Shown here: positions 33,468 through 42,400 of the stretch, one piece after another
Numbering within the stretch: position 1 is the first letter of the stretch
Layout: every line of letters starts with the position of its first letter
Origin: Thermus oshimai DSM 12092
Lineage (GTDB): Bacteria; Deinococcota; Deinococci; Deinococcales; Thermaceae
Direction of reading: 5' to 3'
Length of the DNA: 64,000 nt
Assembly: GCF_000373145.1 (NCBI RefSeq)
Contig: NZ_KB890619.1
Location: 63,857-127,856, forward strand
The notes under the pieces: generated by a model
The model's input: the letters and a program-made list of their open reading frames with translations, nothing else
What the model was told of the DNA's origin: nothing
The model's database searches: none
Program-made: the position numbers and the translations under genes

Positions 33468-34187
33468 GTGCGCTACTCCATCCTCACCCTCTTCCCGGGG
33501 CTCGTCCGGCCCTGGCTGGAGGAGTCCCTCATCCAGAAGGCCATCGCCAAGGGCCTCCTCCAGGTGGAGGTGGTGGACCTAAGGGCTTTCGGCCTCGGCC
33601 CCCACCGCACGGTGGACGACACCCCTTATGGGGGGGGCCCGGGGATGGTCATCCGCCCGGATGTGGCCGTGGCCGCCCTGGAGTCCGTCCTCCCCGCGGA
33701 CGAGGTGATCCTCCTCTCCCCGGCGGGGGCCCCTTTCACCCAGAAGGTGGCGGAGGAGCTGGCCCAGAAGGCCCACCTGGTCCTCCTCTCTGGGCGGTAC
33801 GAGGGGTTTGATGCCCGCCTCGAGGCCTTCGCCACCCGCGTCCTCTCCGTGGGGGACTACGTCCTCATGGGGGGGGAGGTGGCGGCCTTGGCGGTGCTGG
33901 AGGCCACCGCCCGCCTGGTCCCCGGGGTCATCGGCGATCCCCTAAGCCACCGGGAGGACTCCTTCGTCCGGGGGCTTCTGGACTACCCCCACTACACCCG
34001 CCCCCCCCTCTTCCGGGGGATGGGGGTGCCGGAGGTCCTCCTTTCCGGCCACCACGGGGAGGTTCTCCGCTTCCGCCGGAAGGAGGCCCTGAAGCGCACG
34101 CTCCTCTTCCGCCCGGAGCTTCTCGGGCGGGCCCGCCTTAGCCGGGAGGAGGTGGCCTGGCTTGCGGAACTGGACCGGGAGGGCTAA
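33468..34187 (+). CDS. trmD: tRNA (guanine37-N1)-methyltransferase TrmD
   Basis: A 239-residue TrmD, which uses SAM to methylate G37 of tRNAs and keeps the reading frame. The SPOUT knot region is intact: [34 protein letters not shown] near 45-65, [12 protein letters not shown] near 107 and [25 protein letters not shown] near 130. The start is a GTG, 7 nt after a weak ribosome site held in a hairpin. The stop codon overlaps the -10 box of the rplS promoter. Confidence 0.97.
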   Translation: MRYSILTLFPGLVRPWLEESLIQKAIAKGLLQVEVVDLRAFGLGPHRTVDDTPYGGGPGMVIRPDVAVAALESVLPADEVILLSPAGAPFTQKVAEELAQKAHLVLLSGRYEGFDARLEAFATRVLSVGDYVLMGGEVAALAVLEATARLVPGVIGDPLSHREDSFVRGLLDYPHYTRPPLFRGMGVPEVLLSGHHGEVLRFRRKEALKRTLLFRPELLGRARLSREEVAWLAELDREG

Positions 34188-34190
34188 ACT
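34162..34190 (+). promoter_or_regulatory. rplS: Internal promoter for rplS
   Basis: -35 TTGCGG (34162-34167) and -10 TAAACT (34185-34190) with a 17-nt spacer, at the end of trmD. It would let L19 be made independently of the damped trmD message. Confidence 0.5.
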
Positions 34191-34207
34191 AAAGGCTGTT
34201 TGCCCAT

Positions 34208-34223
34208 GAACCCTTAAGGGTTC
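34208..34223 (+). promoter_or_regulatory. Perfect palindrome in the rplS leader
   Basis: GAACCC-TTAA-GGGTTC, a 16-nt perfect palindrome about 20 nt before the rplS start. It could be an mRNA hairpin for L19 autoregulation or a protein-binding site. Confidence 0.4.
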
Positions 34224-34243
34224 CTCTGGGGTAAGGAGGCAGC

Positions 34244-34672
34244 ATGAACCGTGGAGCGCTTTTGAAGGTGGTGGAGTCCCGCTACGAACGCACCGACCTG
34301 CCCGAGTTCCGCCCCGGGGATACCGTACGGGTGGCCTACCGCGTCAAGGAGGGCAACCGCACCCGCATCCAGAACTTTGAGGGCATCGTCATCAAGATCA
34401 AGCGCAACGGCTACAACTCCAGCTTCACCGTGCGCAAGGTGAGCTACGGGGTGGGGGTGGAGCGCATCTTCCCCATGAACTCCCCCCTCATCGACAAGGT
34501 GGAGATCGTCCAGCGGGGCCGGGCGCGCCGGGCCAAGCTCTACTTCATCCGCTCCCTCTCCGAGCGGGAGATCCGCCGCAAGCTCAAGGTGGACCGCCGC
34601 CGCACCGCCCAGGACCAGAAGGTGGCCCGCGAGGCCAAGGAGGCCAAGCCCCAGGGGGGCGAGGAGGCCTAA
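34244..34672 (+). CDS. rplS: 50S ribosomal protein L19
   Basis: A 142-residue L19 with the family core [47 protein letters not shown] and [15 protein letters not shown], and the long charged C-terminal tail common in Thermus. It lies at the 30S-50S interface. AAGGAGG is 6 nt before the ATG. Confidence 0.97.
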   Translation: MNRGALLKVVESRYERTDLPEFRPGDTVRVAYRVKEGNRTRIQNFEGIVIKIKRNGYNSSFTVRKVSYGVGVERIFPMNSPLIDKVEIVQRGRARRAKLYFIRSLSEREIRRKLKVDRRRTAQDQKVAREAKEAKPQGGEEA

Positions 34673-34686
34673 CGCCCCCCGCGAAA

Positions 34687-34714
34687 GGGGCCCCAGGGGT
34701 TTCCCTTGGGGCCC
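34687..34714. terminator. Bidirectional terminator between rplS and a response regulator
   Basis: GGGCCCCAGGGG and CCCTTGGGGCCC form a nearly perfect stem around a TTT loop between two convergent genes. Confidence 0.65.
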
Positions 34715-34721
34715 TTGCCCT

Positions 34722-35300
34722 TTAGGGCAGAAAGCCCAGGGCCCGGGCCCGCTCCAGGGCCTCCACCCGGTTCTTGGCGGAGAGCTTGGCGTAGAGGTTT
34801 TCCAGGTGGTCCTTCACCGTGTCCGGGGAAACCCCCAGGGCCCGGGCGATGGCCTTGGCGGGAAGCCCCTGGGCCAGGAGCCTTAAGACCTCCTCCTCCC
34901 TGGGGGTGAGGGGGGGGAGGTCCGGGGGTCTGAGCGCCTCCTCTCCCCGGGCCGCCCGGAGGAGGCGCTCCTTGAGCTCTGCCGCGGAGAGCTCCTTGGA
35001 GAAGAAGGCGTCCGCCCCGGCCCGCTTCGCCCTGAGGAGGAGGGCGGGCTCCTGGTAGGTGGTGAGGAGGGCGATGAGGCCGGAAAACCCCCGGGCCCTT
35101 AGGGCCTCGGTGCAGGCGATCCCGTCCAGCCCCGGCATCTTCAGGTCCAGAAGCACCGCGTCCGGCTTTAGGGCTAGGGCCTTTTCCAGGGCCTCGAGGC
35201 CGTCCTTGGCTTCCCCCACCACCAAAAGCCCCTCCTCCTCCAGGGCCACCTTAAGCCCCAGGCGGAAGAGGGGGTGGTCGTCCGCGATGAGGAGGCGCAC
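34722..35300 (-). CDS. NarL/FixJ-type response regulator
   Basis: A 192-residue regulator. The receiver domain has the acidic pocket (ADDHP at residues 6-10), the phospho-acceptor D52 in LLDLKMPG, a Thr (LLTTY) and a Lys (FSKE). The C-terminal LuxR helix-turn-helix is [36 protein letters not shown]. No histidine kinase is adjacent, so it is an orphan. The start is GTG at 35300, 7 nt after TAGTAT; the longer upstream frame is only the complement of sdaA. It is divergent from sdaA and may regulate it, but that is inferred from position alone. Confidence 0.9.
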   Translation of the reverse strand: MRLLIADDHPLFRLGLKVALEEEGLLVVGEAKDGLEALEKALALKPDAVLLDLKMPGLDGIACTEALRARGFSGLIALLTTYQEPALLLRAKRAGADAFFSKELSAAELKERLLRAARGEEALRPPDLPPLTPREEEVLRLLAQGLPAKAIARALGVSPDTVKDHLENLYAKLSAKNRVEALERARALGFLP

Positions 35301-35306
35301 CTTCCC

Positions 35307-35313
35307 TATACTA
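35307..35313. promoter_or_regulatory. Interlocked -10 boxes between response regulator and sdaA
   Basis: TATACT reads right (35307-35312), 6 nt before ATG at 35319. TAGTAT reads left (35308-35313), 7 nt before GTG at 35300. The two start codons are 18 bp apart. Confidence 0.6.
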
Positions 35314-35318
35314 AGGCC

Positions 35319-36191
35319 ATGCCCCTGACCCTGAACGAGCTCGCCCGCCTTTCGGGCCGGGCCTCCGAACACGTACTCCAGGAGGACCTGGAGGAGACCG
35401 GCCTAAGCCGGGAGGAAGTTCTAAAGAAGATGGCCGAGCGCCTTGGGGTGATGCGGGACTCCATCCGCCGGGGCCTTTCCTCCGATGCCCCCAGTGTGGC
35501 GGGGATGGTGGGGAAGAACGCCAAGACCCTCTGGGAGGCCCCTGACCCCCTGAAGGACCCCCTCCTCAAGCGGGTCCAGGCCTACGCCATGGCGGTGAAC
35601 GAGGAGAACGCCCGCATGGGCCGCATCGTGGCCGCCCCCACCGCGGGGAGCGCGGGCACCCTGCCGGGGGCCCTGCTCGGCGTGGCCGACCACCTGGGCC
35701 TTCCCGACGAGGACCTCCTCATGCCCATGGTCCTGGCCGCGGGGGTGGCCAAGATCATCAACCGCCAGATCTACATCGCCGGGGCCACCGGGGGGTGCCA
35801 GGCGGAGATTGGCGCGAGCGCCGCCATGGCCGCGGCCGCGGTGACGGAGCTCCTGGGGGGCAGTCCGGAAGCCTGCGCCCACGCGGCCGCCCTGGCCCTC
35901 CAGAACACCCTGGGCCTGGTCTGCGACCCCGTGGGGGGGTTTGTGGAGGTCCCCTGCGTGATGCGCAACGGCTTCTACGCCGTCCACGCGGTGAGCGCGG
36001 CCTCCATGGCCCTGGCGGGGATCCGGAGCGTGATCCCCCCGGACGAGGTCATCCTGGCCATGGCGGGCATCGGCCGCCTCCTCCCCCTGGAGCTTAAGGA
36101 GACGGGCCTGGGGGGCCTGGCGGACACCCCCACCGGCCGGCGCCTGGCGGAGGAGGCCCTGAAGAAGGCTCCTATGCCCAAGAAGGGCTGA
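35319..36191 (+). CDS. sdaAA: L-serine dehydratase, iron-sulfur type, alpha subunit
   Basis: A 290-residue SdaA alpha subunit that deaminates serine to pyruvate. Conserved regions are [16 protein letters not shown] near 108, [12 protein letters not shown] near 163 and [14 protein letters not shown] near 205; cysteines in the last two blocks supply [4Fe-4S] ligands. The beta subunit gene is not next to it, so it must be elsewhere. The start is ATG at 35319, 6 nt after TATACT. A stem-loop follows at 36206. Confidence 0.93.
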   Translation: MPLTLNELARLSGRASEHVLQEDLEETGLSREEVLKKMAERLGVMRDSIRRGLSSDAPSVAGMVGKNAKTLWEAPDPLKDPLLKRVQAYAMAVNEENARMGRIVAAPTAGSAGTLPGALLGVADHLGLPDEDLLMPMVLAAGVAKIINRQIYIAGATGGCQAEIGASAAMAAAAVTELLGGSPEACAHAAALALQNTLGLVCDPVGGFVEVPCVMRNGFYAVHAVSAASMALAGIRSVIPPDEVILAMAGIGRLLPLELKETGLGGLADTPTGRRLAEEALKKAPMPKKG

Positions 36192-36205
36192 GCTTTTTCT
36201 GGGGC

Positions 36206-36233
36206 CCCCGCCGAAGCTTTCGCTTTGGCGGGG
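36206..36233. terminator. Stem-loop between convergent sdaA and sulfurtransferase genes
   Basis: CCCCGCCGAAGC (36206-36217), loop TTTC, GCTTTGGCGGGG (36222-36233), a 12-bp stem with one wobble. It belongs to a repeated hairpin type also seen at 33427 and 59632. Confidence 0.6.
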
Positions 36234-36235
36234 TA

Positions 36236-37093
36236 CTATTCCTCCCCCTTGGCGATGGGCACCCCCACCAGGTTGCCCCACTCCGTCCAGGAGCCGTCGT
36301 AGTTCCGCACCCGCGGGTAGCCCAGAAGGTACTTGAGGACGAACCAGGAGTGGCTGGAGCGCTCGGCGATGCGGCAGTAGACCACGATGTCCTTGTCCTT
36401 GCTCACCCCTAAGGGCTCGTAGAGGGCCCGAAGCTCCTCCGCGCTTTTGAAGGTGCCGTCGGGGTTCACCGCCTTGGCCCAGGGGATGTTCTTGGCCCCG
36501 GGGATGTGTCCCGCCCGGAGGGCGCCTTCCTGGGGGTAGTTGGGCATGTGGGTGAGCTCCCCCCGGTACTCCTCGGGGCTCCGCACGTCCACCAGGGCCC
36601 CCTTGCCCTCCCGCACCTTGAGGATGTGCTCCAGCACGTCGTCCCGGTAGGCGCGGATGGACTCGTCCCGGTAGGGAACCTCGTAGCGGCCCGGGGGGTA
36701 GGAGGGGACCTCGGTGGTGAGGGGGCGGCCCTCCTCCACCCATTTCTGCCGGCCCCCGTTCATGAGGCGCACGTCCTTATGCCCGTTGTACTTGAAGAAC
36801 CAGAAGGCGTAGGCCGCCCACCAGTTGTTCTTGTCCCCGTAGAGGACCACGGTGGTGTCGTTGGAGATGCCGAGCCGCTCCATGAGCCGGGCGAAGCCCT
36901 CCTCGTCGATGAAGTCCCGCACCACCGGGTCCCAGAAGTCCCGCTGCCAGTCGATCTTCTGGGCTCCCGGGATGTGGCCGGTGTCGTAAAGGAGGATGTC
37001 CTCGTCCACCTCCAGGACCCGCACCCTTGGGTCTTCCAGGTGCTCGGCCACCCACTCCGTGCTCACCAGGACTTCGGGATGCGCGTAGGCCAT
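36236..37093 (-). CDS. Thiosulfate sulfurtransferase (tandem rhodanese)
   Basis: A 285-residue rhodanese with two domains. The N-terminal domain (residues 8-125, [22 protein letters not shown]) lacks the cysteine, having a GDKNNWWA loop instead. The C-terminal domain (150-285) has catalytic C240 in [15 protein letters not shown] and the closing [11 protein letters not shown]. This is the usual layout of thiosulfate or mercaptopyruvate sulfurtransferase; CRIAERSS points to the thiosulfate type. The ATG at 37093 has GGAGGTG upstream. A TATAGT box sits at 37112-37117. Confidence 0.92.
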   Translation of the reverse strand: MAYAHPEVLVSTEWVAEHLEDPRVRVLEVDEDILLYDTGHIPGAQKIDWQRDFWDPVVRDFIDEEGFARLMERLGISNDTTVVLYGDKNNWWAAYAFWFFKYNGHKDVRLMNGGRQKWVEEGRPLTTEVPSYPPGRYEVPYRDESIRAYRDDVLEHILKVREGKGALVDVRSPEEYRGELTHMPNYPQEGALRAGHIPGAKNIPWAKAVNPDGTFKSAEELRALYEPLGVSKDKDIVVYCRIAERSSHSWFVLKYLLGYPRVRNYDGSWTEWGNLVGVPIAKGEE

Positions 37094-37111
37094 GCTGCAC
37101 CTCCGCCCCCC

Positions 37112-37117
37112 ACTATA
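37112..37117 (-). promoter_or_regulatory. -10 box of the sulfurtransferase gene
   Basis: TATAGT on the minus strand, with only a weak TCTTAA 17 nt further upstream. The gene has a normal ribosome site. Confidence 0.4.
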
Positions 37118-37168
37118 CCCTTGAGCGTGAAAACTTAAGAAAGCTAACCCACATTTCCCAGGATGCCC

Positions 37169-37197
37169 TTGTGCCCGGAGGGCGGGTGTGGTATAAA
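37169..37197 (+). promoter_or_regulatory. Promoter of the riboswitch-metallopeptidase transcript
   Basis: -35 TTGTGC (37169-37174) and -10 TATAAA (37192-37197), 17 nt apart. Transcription should start near 37204, exactly where the aptamer begins. Confidence 0.65.
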
Positions 37198-37204
37198 TAC
37201 ACCC

Positions 37205-37330
37205 GGGGAGTAGCCGCCCCAACCAGGGGCCAGCCGGTCGTCAAGACGGGAGTCCTCCCCGGCCGGCTGGGGCGCTTGAGGCGCATGGCGAGACCACCCT
37301 TAGGGTGGCCTCGGTCCTTTTGCTACTCCC
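37205..37330 (+). ncRNA. yybP-ykoY-type (Mn2+) riboswitch
   Basis: The 5' strand GGGGAGTAGC (37205-37214) pairs with GCTACTCCC (37322-37330) to close the aptamer. Inside are the hallmark GGTCGTCAAGACG, close to 37236, and CATGGCGAGACC around 37285-37295, which matches the conserved metal-binding loop with its GAGACC element. The 3' strand of the closing stem (CTCCCT) could instead pair with the AGGGAG in the ribosome site at about 37340, so ligand binding would free the ribosome site and act as an ON switch. Family assignment is from memory of the consensus. Confidence 0.75.
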
Positions 37331-37349
37331 TTAGGGAAAGGAGGGAGAG

Positions 37350-38030
37350 ATGGACATTCTCGCGCTTTTACTCATGGGCGTGGTCTTCGTGGCCAGCCTC
37401 GCCATCCAGGGGGCCTTGCAGGCCACCTTTGCCCGCTACAGCCGGGTGGCCAATGCCCGGGGGATGACGGGTGCCGAGGTGGCCCGGGCCATTCTGGACG
37501 CCCACGGCCTGACCCAGGTGCGGGTGGAGCCCGTGCCGGGGGCCCTCACCGACCACTACGACCCCCACGCCAAGGCGGTGCGGCTTTCCGAACCCAACTA
37601 CGCTTCCCCAAGCCTCGCCGCCCTGGCGGTGGCCGCCCACGAGGTGGGGCACGCGGTGCAGGACGCCCACGGTTACGCCTGGCTCAGGGTGCGGGCCAGC
37701 CTTCTGCCCGCGGCCTCCTTGGGGAGCAACCTGGGGCCCATCCTGGTCATCCTGGGCCTGGCCATGGGGGCCTTGGGCCTGGCCAAGCTGGGGCTTTACC
37801 TCTTCCTGGCGGTGGCCCTCTTCCAGCTGGTGACCCTGCCCGTGGAGTTTGACGCCTCGAGGCGGGCCCTGGACTTCCTAAGGCGCATGGGCTTCCTGGC
37901 CCCGTCCGAGATGGGGCCCGCCCGCCAGGTCCTCACCTGGGCCGCCCTCACCTACGTGGCCGCCCTGGCCAGCTCCCTGGCCACCCTCCTCTACTACGCC
38001 AGCCTCCTCATGGGCCGGAGGGAGGAGTAG
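37350..38030 (+). CDS. YugP-like membrane zinc metallopeptidase
   Basis: A 226-residue protein of the Zn_peptidase_2/YugP family. It has an N-terminal membrane helix, the zinc motif AAHEVGHAVQ (H97, E98, H101) preceded by VRLSEPNYASPSLAALAV, and a downstream membrane bundle with the PVEFDASRRALDFL segment typical of the family (its Glu is probably the third ligand). The role is unknown; it may act in membrane protein turnover. AAAGGAGG precedes the ATG. A Mn2+-type riboswitch controls it, so its expression or activity may be linked to manganese. Confidence 0.88.
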   Translation: MDILALLLMGVVFVASLAIQGALQATFARYSRVANARGMTGAEVARAILDAHGLTQVRVEPVPGALTDHYDPHAKAVRLSEPNYASPSLAALAVAAHEVGHAVQDAHGYAWLRVRASLLPAASLGSNLGPILVILGLAMGALGLAKLGLYLFLAVALFQLVTLPVEFDASRRALDFLRRMGFLAPSEMGPARQVLTWAALTYVAALASSLATLLYYASLLMGRREE

Positions 38031-38279
38031 ATGCCCCTTCTCGTCTGTCCCAACTGCGGCGTGGGCATGAAGGAGGTGGAGCGGCGGGGGGTCCTCCTGG
38101 ACGTCTGCCCCCAGTGCGGGGGGGTTTGGCTGGACAAGGGGGAGCTGGAGAAGCTCCTTTCCGAGGTCCGCCAGGTGGAGCGGGCCTACGAGGAGGAACG
38201 GGAGGCCTACTACCGCAAGGAGGGGAAGCCCTACAAGAAGAAAAAGAGCTTCCTGGAGATCTTTGACATCTTTGACTGA
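38031..38279 (+). CDS. TFIIB-type zinc-ribbon protein
   Basis: An 82-residue protein. Residues 1-40 are a zinc ribbon with CPNCGVGM and CPQCGGVWLDKGELEKLL, a small family (zf-TFIIB) found in many bacteria. The rest is a charged helix and a lysine-rich tail. The function is unknown. It starts immediately after the YugP-like stop codon (TAGATG), so the two are translated together and share the riboswitch. Confidence 0.85.
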   Translation: MPLLVCPNCGVGMKEVERRGVLLDVCPQCGGVWLDKGELEKLLSEVRQVERAYEEEREAYYRKEGKPYKKKKSFLEIFDIFD

Positions 38280-38298
38280 GGGTCTTCCCCGAAAAGGC

Positions 38299-38323
38299 CA
38301 CCCCCCGGAAGCCCCGGGGGGTG
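38299..38323. terminator. Terminator between the zinc-ribbon gene and peroxiredoxin gene
   Basis: CACCCCCCGG (38299-38308) and CCGGGGGGTG (38314-38323) form a perfect 10-bp stem with a 5-nt loop between convergent genes. Confidence 0.7.
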
Positions 38324-38347
38324 CGCCTTTGGGGCTGGGGTGTGCCC

Positions 38348-39001
38348 TTAGTCCACCTTCTTCAGCCGCAGGTACCAGCGGCGGTACTCGGTGTACTCGC
38401 CCTTCTTGGCCTCGTCCGCCTTGAGGTCGGCCAGGGTGGCAGGGGGCTTCACGATGGCGGGGTCTCCCGGTTGCCAGTCCGCGGGGGTGTTGAGGCCGGT
38501 GCGGTCGGTGAACTGGAGGGCCCGGATGAAGCGCAGGATCTCGTCAATGTTGCGCCCGGTGGTGAGGGGGTAGTAGAGCATGCCCCGGAGGATGCCCTCG
38601 GGGTCAATGATGAACACCGCCCGCACCGCGGCGGTTTCGCTGGCGGCCGGGTGGATCATGCCGTAGAGCCGGGACACCTTCATGTCCAGGTCGGCGATGA
38701 CCGGGAAGTTGATGGTGAGGCCCGACATCTCCTCCAGGTCCTTGAGCCAGGCCAGGTGGGCGTGGATGGAGTCTATGGAGAGGCCCACCAGCTGGACCCC
38801 CAGGGCCTCAAACTCCTCCTGCCGCCGGGCGAAGGCTAGGAACTCGGTGGAGCATACCGGGGTGAAGTCCGCGGGGTGGCTGAAGAGGACCACCCACTTG
38901 CCCCTCAGGTCGGAAAGCCGGAGTTCGCCCGCGGTGGTCTTGGCCACGAAGTCGGGGGCGGGCTCGTTGAGCCGGGGTAGGGTGAAGTTGGTCTCGCTCA
39001 C
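38348..39001 (-). CDS. 1-Cys peroxiredoxin (Prx6-like)
   Basis: A 217-residue peroxiredoxin that reduces H2O2 and organic peroxides. The active site is SHPADFTPVCSTE with peroxidatic C50, and the C-terminal arm PADWQPGDPAIVKPPATL is that of the Prx6/AhpC-TSA long form. No other cysteine is seen, so it works as a 1-Cys enzyme with an outside reductant. The GTG start has AGGAGG upstream. Confidence 0.93.
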   Translation of the reverse strand: MSETNFTLPRLNEPAPDFVAKTTAGELRLSDLRGKWVVLFSHPADFTPVCSTEFLAFARRQEEFEALGVQLVGLSIDSIHAHLAWLKDLEEMSGLTINFPVIADLDMKVSRLYGMIHPAASETAAVRAVFIIDPEGILRGMLYYPLTTGRNIDEILRFIRALQFTDRTGLNTPADWQPGDPAIVKPPATLADLKADEAKKGEYTEYRRWYLRLKKVD

Positions 39002-39034
39002 GATGCACCTCCTAGGCCCATAGGGCCGAGGGGT

Positions 39035-39063
39035 ACTATACCACCATGGGGTATTTAGTGCAA
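39035..39063 (-). promoter_or_regulatory. Peroxiredoxin promoter
   Basis: -35 TTGCAC (39058-39063) and -10 TATAGT (39035-39040) on the minus strand with a 17-nt spacer. Confidence 0.6.
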
Positions 39064-39076
39064 GCGGTTATCGTTT

Positions 39077-39403
39077 TTATCTGTTGTCCCCCGAACCCCC
39101 GATCCTGCCCCTTTCCGCCCGGGAGCGGAGCTTTTCCAGGTTCTTTTGGGCCACGGCCTCGAGGCTCACCCCCAGGTCCGTGGCCACCTGGGCCACGTAC
39201 CAGAGCACGTCCCCGAGCTCCCATAGGAGGGCCTCCCGGGCCTCCTCCGTGAGCACCCCTCCGTGGTCCCGGAGCACCTTCTTCACCTTGTTGGCCAGCT
39301 CCCCCGCCTCCCCTGCGAGCCCCAGGGTGGGGTAGAGGAGGCGGTAGGCCTCGGGGTAAAGGGCGGTTTTCCGGGCCTCTTCCTGGTAGGCTTCAAGCGT
39401 CAT
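39077..39403 (-). CDS. MazG-like nucleotide pyrophosphohydrolase
   Basis: A 108-residue all-helical MazG-type protein. The catalytic acidic helices are GLAGEAGELANKVKK near residue 28 and ALLWELGDVLWYVAQVATDLG near 59-79. It should hydrolyse a nucleoside triphosphate to the monophosphate and PPi, cleaning nucleotide pools. It overlaps the end of smc by 11 bp and is the last gene of that operon. Confidence 0.88.
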   Translation of the reverse strand: MTLEAYQEEARKTALYPEAYRLLYPTLGLAGEAGELANKVKKVLRDHGGVLTEEAREALLWELGDVLWYVAQVATDLGVSLEAVAQKNLEKLRSRAERGRIGGSGDNR

Positions 39404-42400
39404 AGGCCACCTCCTTGCGGATGGAGTACACCCGGCTCACCCCCCCCTCGGAGGTCACCCCGTAGAGGGCGTGGCAGGCCTCCATGGTGCGCTTCTGGTG
39501 GGTGACCAGGATGAACTGCCGCCCCGAGGCCAAAAAGCGGGCGAAGCGGTGCAGGTTGGCCTCGTCCAAGGCGGCGTCCACCTCGTCCAGGATGGCCAGG
39601 GGAAGCCCCCCCTGGAGCTCTCCTAGGGCGAAGAGGAAGGCCAAGGCCCCGAGGGTTTTCTCCCCGAGGGAGAGGAGGCGGAGGTCCTGGACCCTTTTCC
39701 CCTGGGGGAGGAGGAAAAGGCGAAGCCCCTTGCCCTCCCTTCTGACCTCCGCCTTGGCCCCAAGAAGGGCCTCCCCGTAGCCCCGGAAGGCCTCCTGGAA
39801 GCGGGCGAAGCTCCTTTTAAGCTCCTCCTGGTACTGGGCCTCCACGGCCTTGGCCTCGGCCTCGAGGCGGAGAAGGGCCTCCGTGGCCTCCGCCACCTCC
39901 TTTTCCTCCCCCGCCAGGGCCTCTTCCAGCCGGGCAAGCTCCCCTTCCGCCAAGGCGTTCACCGGGCCCAACGCCTCCCGCTCCCGTTCCGTTTGGGCCA
40001 GGCGCTGGGCCAGGGCGCGGCTCGAGCCGGGGATCCTCTCCCCTTCTGGAAGCTCGGAAAGCTCCCGCTCCACCTCCTCGAGGGTGGCCTCCCGGCGGGC
40101 CAGGAGGAGGGCCAGGCGCTCCCTTTCCGCAAGGAGGGCGTTTTTCCGGGTGAGGGCCTTGGCCTCCTCCTCCCTCAGGAGGGCCAAATGCCGGCGCACC
40201 TCCCCTAGGGCCCCTTCCAGCCTTTGGGCCTCCTCCCTGAGGGGGGCGTACCCTTCCAGGCGGGCCCCCAGCTCCGCAAGCCTGGCCTCCACCTTGGCCC
40301 TCTCCTCCTGAAGCCCCCTCCACTCCTCCCAAGCCTTCTGGAGAAGCCGCCAGCGGGCGTGGGCCTCGGCCCCCTCTAGGGCCTCTTCCAGCCTGGGGAG
40401 CTCCTCCTCCAGGGCCTTAAGCCGCGCCTCCCCGGCGAAGGCCGGGGGCGGGGAAGGGGGGGTGGGCCTTGGGGGGAGGGGGGCGGAGAGGCGCGCCCTT
40501 AGGGCCGCCACCTCCCCTTTGAGCTCCAGAAGGGGAGGGGCGGGGGTTTGGGCCAGGGCCGCTTTCAGGGCCTCCACCTCCCCTTCCAGCTGGGCTTCCT
40601 CCTCCTTGAGCGCCCGCACCCTTCCCCGGAGGAGGAGGACCTCCCCGCCCCCCTTAAGCCTTCCCCCGCTGATGGCCCCGGAGCGCTCCAGCACCTCCCC
40701 TTCCAGGGTCACCAGGCGCTCCCGTCCTCCCGAGCGCAGGTAGGCCAGGGCGCTATCCAGGTCCTGGAAGACCAGGGTGTCCCCGAAGAGCACCCTTAGC
40801 ACGGCCTCCGCCTCCCCGGGCACCCGGAGGCGGGCCAGGGCCTGGGCGGGCCCCAGGAGGCCGGGGGCGGGACGGGGGGTGGGGGGCGGTGGGGGGCGGA
40901 GGAGGGTCAGGGGGAGGAAGGTGGCCCGCCCCCCCTCCCGCTTGAGGAGGGCGATGGCCCTTTTGGCCGCCTCCTCGTCCTCCGTGAGGACCCAGTGGAG
41001 CCTGGGGCCGAGGGCGGCCTCCAGGGCCACCTCGAGGCCCCTTGGGGCCTCCAGAAGGTTCGCCACCACCCCCACCACCCCTTCTAGGCGCCGCACCCGC
41101 CTGGCCCCCTCCTGCAGGTCGGCCCCCGAGGCCAAAAGGCGCTCCAGGCGCTCCCTTTCCCCCCTTAGGGCCTGGAGGGCCGCCTCCTTTTCCCGGAGGA
41201 GGGCCTCCCGCTTCCGCCGTTCCTCCGCCGCCCGTTCCCAAGCCCCAAGCGCCCGCTCCTTTTCCTGAAGAAGGGCTTTCAAGGCCTCCTTTTCCCTTTG
41301 GGCTTCCTCAAAGGCCCGAAGGCGCTCCTCGTAGCGGGCCAGGGCCTCCAGGTGCCGCCTCTGGGCCTCCTCCCAAAGGGCCCGTTCCCGCTCCAGGCGC
41401 CTTTTCTCTTCCCTTAGGGCCCTAAGCCTCGCCTTTAGGGCCTCCGGGGCCTCCTTGGGGGCGGGGGGCGGGGGCCCGGGCTCCTCGGGCTTGGGGCGGT
41501 CTAGGGCCTTGAGGAGGCGCTTCATTTCCTCCTGCTCCCGCCTAAGCCCCTCCTCCTCCTTAAGCCCAAGCCGCACCGCCTCCAGCCTTCCCCTTAGGGC
41601 CTCCTCTTCCTTCTGTAGGGCCTCCCGCCGCTCCAAGAGGCCCCTTAGCCCCTCCTCCAGCGCCCTCTCTTCCCCCTCCAGGGCCTGGAGCCGGGCTTTG
41701 GCCTCGGCCATCTCCGCCTCTATTTCCTCCTTGCGGGCGAGGAGGAGGCTTCGCTTGAGGGCCAGGGCCAGGAGGGCGAGCTCCCGGGCCCTTCTTGCCC
41801 GCTCCGCCTCTCCCCTTAGGGCCTCGAGGCGCCCCCTTTTCTCCCTTAGGGCCTCCTCCTTGGCGGCGAGGAGGGCTAAAGCCTCCTTTAGCCTTTCCTC
41901 CGTGGCCCGGCCCGCCTCGGCCACGGGCCTGAGCCCCGCGGCCTCCTCCAGGTGGGCCAGGAGGACCTCTTCCGGGGCCTCCAGAAGGGCCCCCACCTCC
42001 CCCTGGCCCACGATGGCGTACCCCCCCCGGCCCAGCCCCGTGCCCGAGAGGTGGAGGGCCAGGGCCTTGGCGCTTAGGGGCCTGCCGTTCACCCTAAACT
42101 GGCTCCGCTCTCCCTCAATCCTCCGCTCCACCACCAGGCGCTCCGCCCCCCGGGAAAGCTCCAGCCGCACCTCGGCGAAGCCCTTGGGGGGCCGGCCCTC
42201 CCCCCCCTGGAAGAGGAAGGCCTTGAGCTCCTGGCCCCTAAGCTCCTGGGCCCGGGCCCCGGTGGCGAAGCGGATGGCCTCCACCAGGTTGCTCTTCCCC
42301 GAGCCATTGGGCCCGATCACGCCCGTCACGGGGTCGGGGAAGTCCAGGACGGTCCTTTCCGCGAAGGACTTGAACCCCTGCAGGACGAGCCGGTCCAGGC

